This document shows positions 61,780 to 64,000 of a DNA stretch of 64,000 nt, in pieces. Location: the NCBI RefSeq assembly GCF_004121055.1, contig NZ_PYAL01000010.1:186001-250000 (forward strand). Reading direction: 5' to 3'. The notes beneath the pieces are model-generated. The model worked only from the letters and a program-made list of their open reading frames with translations, was not told where the DNA came from and did not search any database. A program made the translations under genes and the position numbers. Positions within the stretch are counted from its first letter, which is position 1; the number at the start of each line of letters is the position of its first letter. This stretch comes from Achromobacter aloeverae (GTDB taxonomy: Bacteria > Pseudomonadota > Gammaproteobacteria > Burkholderiales > Burkholderiaceae_B).

Positions 61780-62960
61780 GATGTCTCTTCGACGGTGTCG
61801 GTGGTGATGGGTAGGGTGGCGACCAGGTGAAATCCCTGCGCCGGCTCGCTATGCACGCTGAGCGTCCCGCCCAGCAGGCGCACGCGCTCACGAATGCCTA
61901 GCAAGCCGAAGGACTCCACCTTGGCCATTTGCGTGGGCGTGGCACCGACGCCGTTATCGCGGATGTCGAGGCGACAGGATTGCGGGTCGCATTCCAGGCG
62001 CAGGGAAATCCGGCTGGCGCCCGCGTGCCGCGCCGTGTTGGTAAAGGCTTCCTGGACGATGCGGAAAACCGCGGTGGTGAGCGCATGCCCCAACTCTATC
62101 TGTTCGCCGCTGATATGAACATCTGTCTCGATAGCGTAGCGCTCGTTGAAGTCCTGGGCCAGCCATTCGACCGCCGCGAAAAGTCCGAGGTCATCCAACA
62201 TGACGGGCCGCAAGCTGGAGGCGATCCGTCGCACCGAGCCCACGGTGGCATTGATCAGGGCATGCAGCGACGCCGCCTGCGCGCGCGCCGGCGTGGCATC
62301 GGCCGGCAGCATGCCTTCCAGCAGCGACAGGCCCATCTTCATGGCCGTGAGGCTTTGCCCGAGGTCGTCGTGCAGTTCGCGCGCGATGTGGGCTTTCTCT
62401 TCTTCGCGGATGTTCTGGATGGCGGTCGACAGCCGTGTCAGTTCGTTGCGCGAGGCCTCGAGTTCCTGGTTGGCCCTTTCCCGCTCGGTGACATCGCGCA
62501 ACTGCACGGTGTAGAGCTTGCCGTGCTCGTCTTCCCATTGCGAAATGGACGCCTCCAGCGGGAATTCCTCGCCGTTGGCGCGCAGGCCGGTGACCTTGCG
62601 GTCGCCGCCCATCTGCCGCTCCGATACTCCGGTCCGGCCGAAGCGGGCCAGGTCCCGCGGGTGCGTATGGCGGAAGCGCTGCGGAATGAAGCGGTTGAGC
62701 GACGTGCCGATGGCTTCGGTGGCCGGGCACAGGAAAATCCGCTCGGCGGCGGGATTGAAGATGACGATGGTCTGCGAGGCATCCACCGTAATGATGGCTT
62801 CCATGGCCGACTGGATGATGCCGTAGAGGCGGGCCTCGCCGGGCGCGGGCGAGGCGGGCTTGTCCGCCCCCGCGCCGCGGCGCTGTCGCAGGCGCGCGGC
62901 AAGAAAGCCCACGGCGATGCAGGCTAGGGCGAGCAGGAGCGACGGCAGGACCGGAGGCAT
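61776..62960 (-). CDS. PAS-domain sensor histidine kinase (HisKA_3/NarX-like)
   Basis: 394 residues. One N-terminal membrane helix (about 5-24) is followed by a PAS domain (about 44-160, IIQSAMEAIITVDASQTIVI). The HisKA_3 box has His197 in HIARELHDDLGQSL, and the ATPase has DNGVG and GLLGIRERV. Anchored in the membrane with the PAS domain in the cytoplasm, it probably senses an intracellular redox or oxygen-linked cue. Downstream of the universal stress protein gene by 42 bp. Confidence 0.93.
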   Translation of the reverse strand: MPPVLPSLLLALACIAVGFLAARLRQRRGAGADKPASPAPGEARLYGIIQSAMEAIITVDASQTIVIFNPAAERIFLCPATEAIGTSLNRFIPQRFRHTHPRDLARFGRTGVSERQMGGDRKVTGLRANGEEFPLEASISQWEDEHGKLYTVQLRDVTERERANQELEASRNELTRLSTAIQNIREEEKAHIARELHDDLGQSLTAMKMGLSLLEGMLPADATPARAQAASLHALINATVGSVRRIASSLRPVMLDDLGLFAAVEWLAQDFNERYAIETDVHISGEQIELGHALTTAVFRIVQEAFTNTARHAGASRISLRLECDPQSCRLDIRDNGVGATPTQMAKVESFGLLGIRERVRLLGGTLSVHSEPAQGFHLVATLPITTDTVEETS

Positions 62961-63002
62961 GGCGTAGGGATGGGAAGCGTGCCCAAGTATACGTCCCGCC
63001 GG

Positions 63003-63827
63003 TCAATGAGACAGCAGCACGGGCACGGTCGCGGCCCGCAGCACGGCGCTGCACGCGCCCCCCATGACCCATTCGCGCAAGCGGTGGTGGCCGTAGGCGC
63101 CCATGATGACGAGGTCGGCTCCACGCTCGTCCGCGCATTCCAGGATGATGCGGCCGACGTCGCTCTGGTGGCCGTCGCGTACCAGTCGCTGGGGGATGGG
63201 GTAGCCGTGCGCGGAGAAATAGTCGAGCAGGTCGTCGCGGGCGGCCGGGGCGACGGGGCGCGAGGTCACCGACAGCGCCAGCACCTCGTTGGCCCGGCGC
63301 AGCACGGGATCGGCATCGCTCAGCGCACGCGCGGCCTCGCGCCCCTGGTCCCAGCAGAACAGGATGTTGTGGCCGAGCGGCGGCAGGTCGCCGGTCGCGG
63401 GAATGATCAGGACCGGCCGCCCCAGCGTCATGATGACGGACTCGGTGAAATACGGGGTGACCACGCTCTCCGGGTCGTCCTCGCCGGACTGGCCCAGGAC
63501 CAGCAGGTCGCAGGTGCGCGCATGGCGGGCCAGCGCCTCCGCCGGCGAGCCTTCGGGAGCGCGCCACAAGACCGGCACGCCGGCCTCGCGCGCCGCCTGT
63601 TGCAGGCGTTCGCGGGCGGCGTTGCGATTGTCCGTGAGGCGGCGTTGCAGCACCGCATAGACATCGTCCGGGACGATGCCCTCGTCGTAGGCGTACTGCG
63701 GCGGCAGGTAGCTGGTATAGATGCCGACCAGGGTGGCCGCGTGGTCACGGGCGGCCTGTGCCGCGGCCCGCACGCGGCGCGTGCACGCGGCGTCGTCATC
63801 GAGGTGGACGGCGATGCGTTTGAACAT
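63003..63827 (-). CDS. Universal stress protein (tandem UspA domains)
   Basis: 274 residues from ATG 63827. Two Usp-like halves; the second has the nucleotide-binding motif GAYGHHRLREWVMGG (G-x2-G-x9-G type). First gene of the usp-kinase-regulator operon and preceded by an FNR/ANR-like promoter, which fits the known grouping of Usp proteins with low-oxygen regulons in this bacterial order. Confidence 0.9.
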   Translation of the reverse strand: MFKRIAVHLDDDAACTRRVRAAAQAARDHAATLVGIYTSYLPPQYAYDEGIVPDDVYAVLQRRLTDNRNAARERLQQAAREAGVPVLWRAPEGSPAEALARHARTCDLLVLGQSGEDDPESVVTPYFTESVIMTLGRPVLIIPATGDLPPLGHNILFCWDQGREAARALSDADPVLRRANEVLALSVTSRPVAPAARDDLLDYFSAHGYPIPQRLVRDGHQSDVGRIILECADERGADLVIMGAYGHHRLREWVMGGACSAVLRAATVPVLLSH

Positions 63828-63864
63828 GGGCAACCCCAGCAATGATCATGAAATCCCAGCCCGG

Positions 63865-63906
63865 ATCGTAGGCGTGGGGGGCTGGCGGCATATTGACGTG
63901 GCTCAA
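63865..63906 (-). promoter_or_regulatory. Predicted class II FNR/ANR-type promoter of the usp operon
   Basis: On the minus strand TTGAGCCACGTCAA (63893-63906) keeps TTGA-N6-TCAA of the FNR consensus. Exactly 22 bases separate it from -10 TACGAT (63865-63870), the spacing expected when FNR is centred at -41.5. The transcript would start near 63858, about 31 bases before the ATG. Bases 63907-64000 show no gene. Confidence 0.6.
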
Positions 63907-64000
63907 ACGGCGTGCGGGTCGCCGCCCGCCAGGGTACAGTGCGGGGAGGGCGCAGCAAGCGGCGTAAGCTGCACGGCGTGGAGGGCCCTTTTCTTGACCG

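Noticed and set aside
1-64000. tRNA, rRNA, insertion sequence or prophage genes
   Set aside because: None recognised on reading both strands: no transposase, integrase or phage structural motifs and no tRNA-like cloverleaf noticed. A dedicated RNA search was not possible.

Overview
This window is a GC-rich, gene-dense bacterial chromosome segment. It most likely comes from Bordetella, Achromobacter or a close relative in the Alcaligenaceae. The main clue is the repeated pairing of periplasmic Bug/TctC-type solute receptors (six, one frameshifted, none with TctA/TctB membrane subunits here) with LysR regulators (six) and small catabolic operons; Bug receptors are greatly expanded in that family. 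The genus assignment is an inference from gene content. I see no rRNA, tRNA, insertion sequence, prophage or CRISPR array.

Layout. 1-198: tail of a probable MBL-fold protein. 235-2072 and 6520-8169: two related short-chain dehydrogenase (SDR)/AraC-regulator modules with different gene order and a shared 13-base promoter motif. Between them (2124-6462) lies an SDR-aldehyde dehydrogenase-MFS operon divergent from an XRE-cupin regulator. The shared control region carries three copies of a 16-bp palindrome spaced exactly 32 bp apart. 8311-15149 (minus strand): old-yellow-enzyme reductase, IclR regulator, ADP-forming acyl-CoA synthetase, frameshifted Bug receptor, RidA protein and three consecutive hot-dog/MaoC proteins, likely an acyl-CoA pathway. 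15455-16738: secreted SGNH hydrolase. 16772-21436: amidohydrolase, OtnI-like isomerase, Bug receptor and alpha/beta hydrolase with a divergent LysR.

21483-26081: DUF1345 membrane protein, sterol-desaturase-type hydroxylase, beta-propeller protein, c-type cytochrome and molybdopterin sulfite dehydrogenase. 26371-39625: D-threonine-aldolase-type enzyme and a set of organic-acid genes, including two CaiB/enoyl-CoA hydratase pairs, a 2-hydroxyacid dehydrogenase, an alpha-hydroxyacid oxidase, three Bug receptors and LysR regulators. 39631-44238: two LysR genes, an FAH-family enzyme, an MFS transporter and a coupled 44-residue membrane peptide. 44460-57102: OccR/NocR-like LysR, hydantoinase/oxoprolinase subunits HyuA and HyuB, Bug receptor, a three-subunit FAD/2Fe-2S amine (opine-type) dehydrogenase, an Asp/Glu racemase-family protein and a polar amino-acid ABC transporter. 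This reads as one pathway for an N-substituted or cyclised amino acid.

57265-59469 encodes a trypsin-like protease fused to a DNA/RNA non-specific endonuclease, the most unusual protein in the window. 59853-63827: an MFS transporter, then a universal stress protein-histidine kinase-response regulator operon preceded by a well-placed FNR/ANR-type promoter, suggesting low-oxygen control. Only two stretches above about 300 bases lack a gene (15150-15454 and 59470-59852); both are divergent promoter regions with strong inverted repeats.
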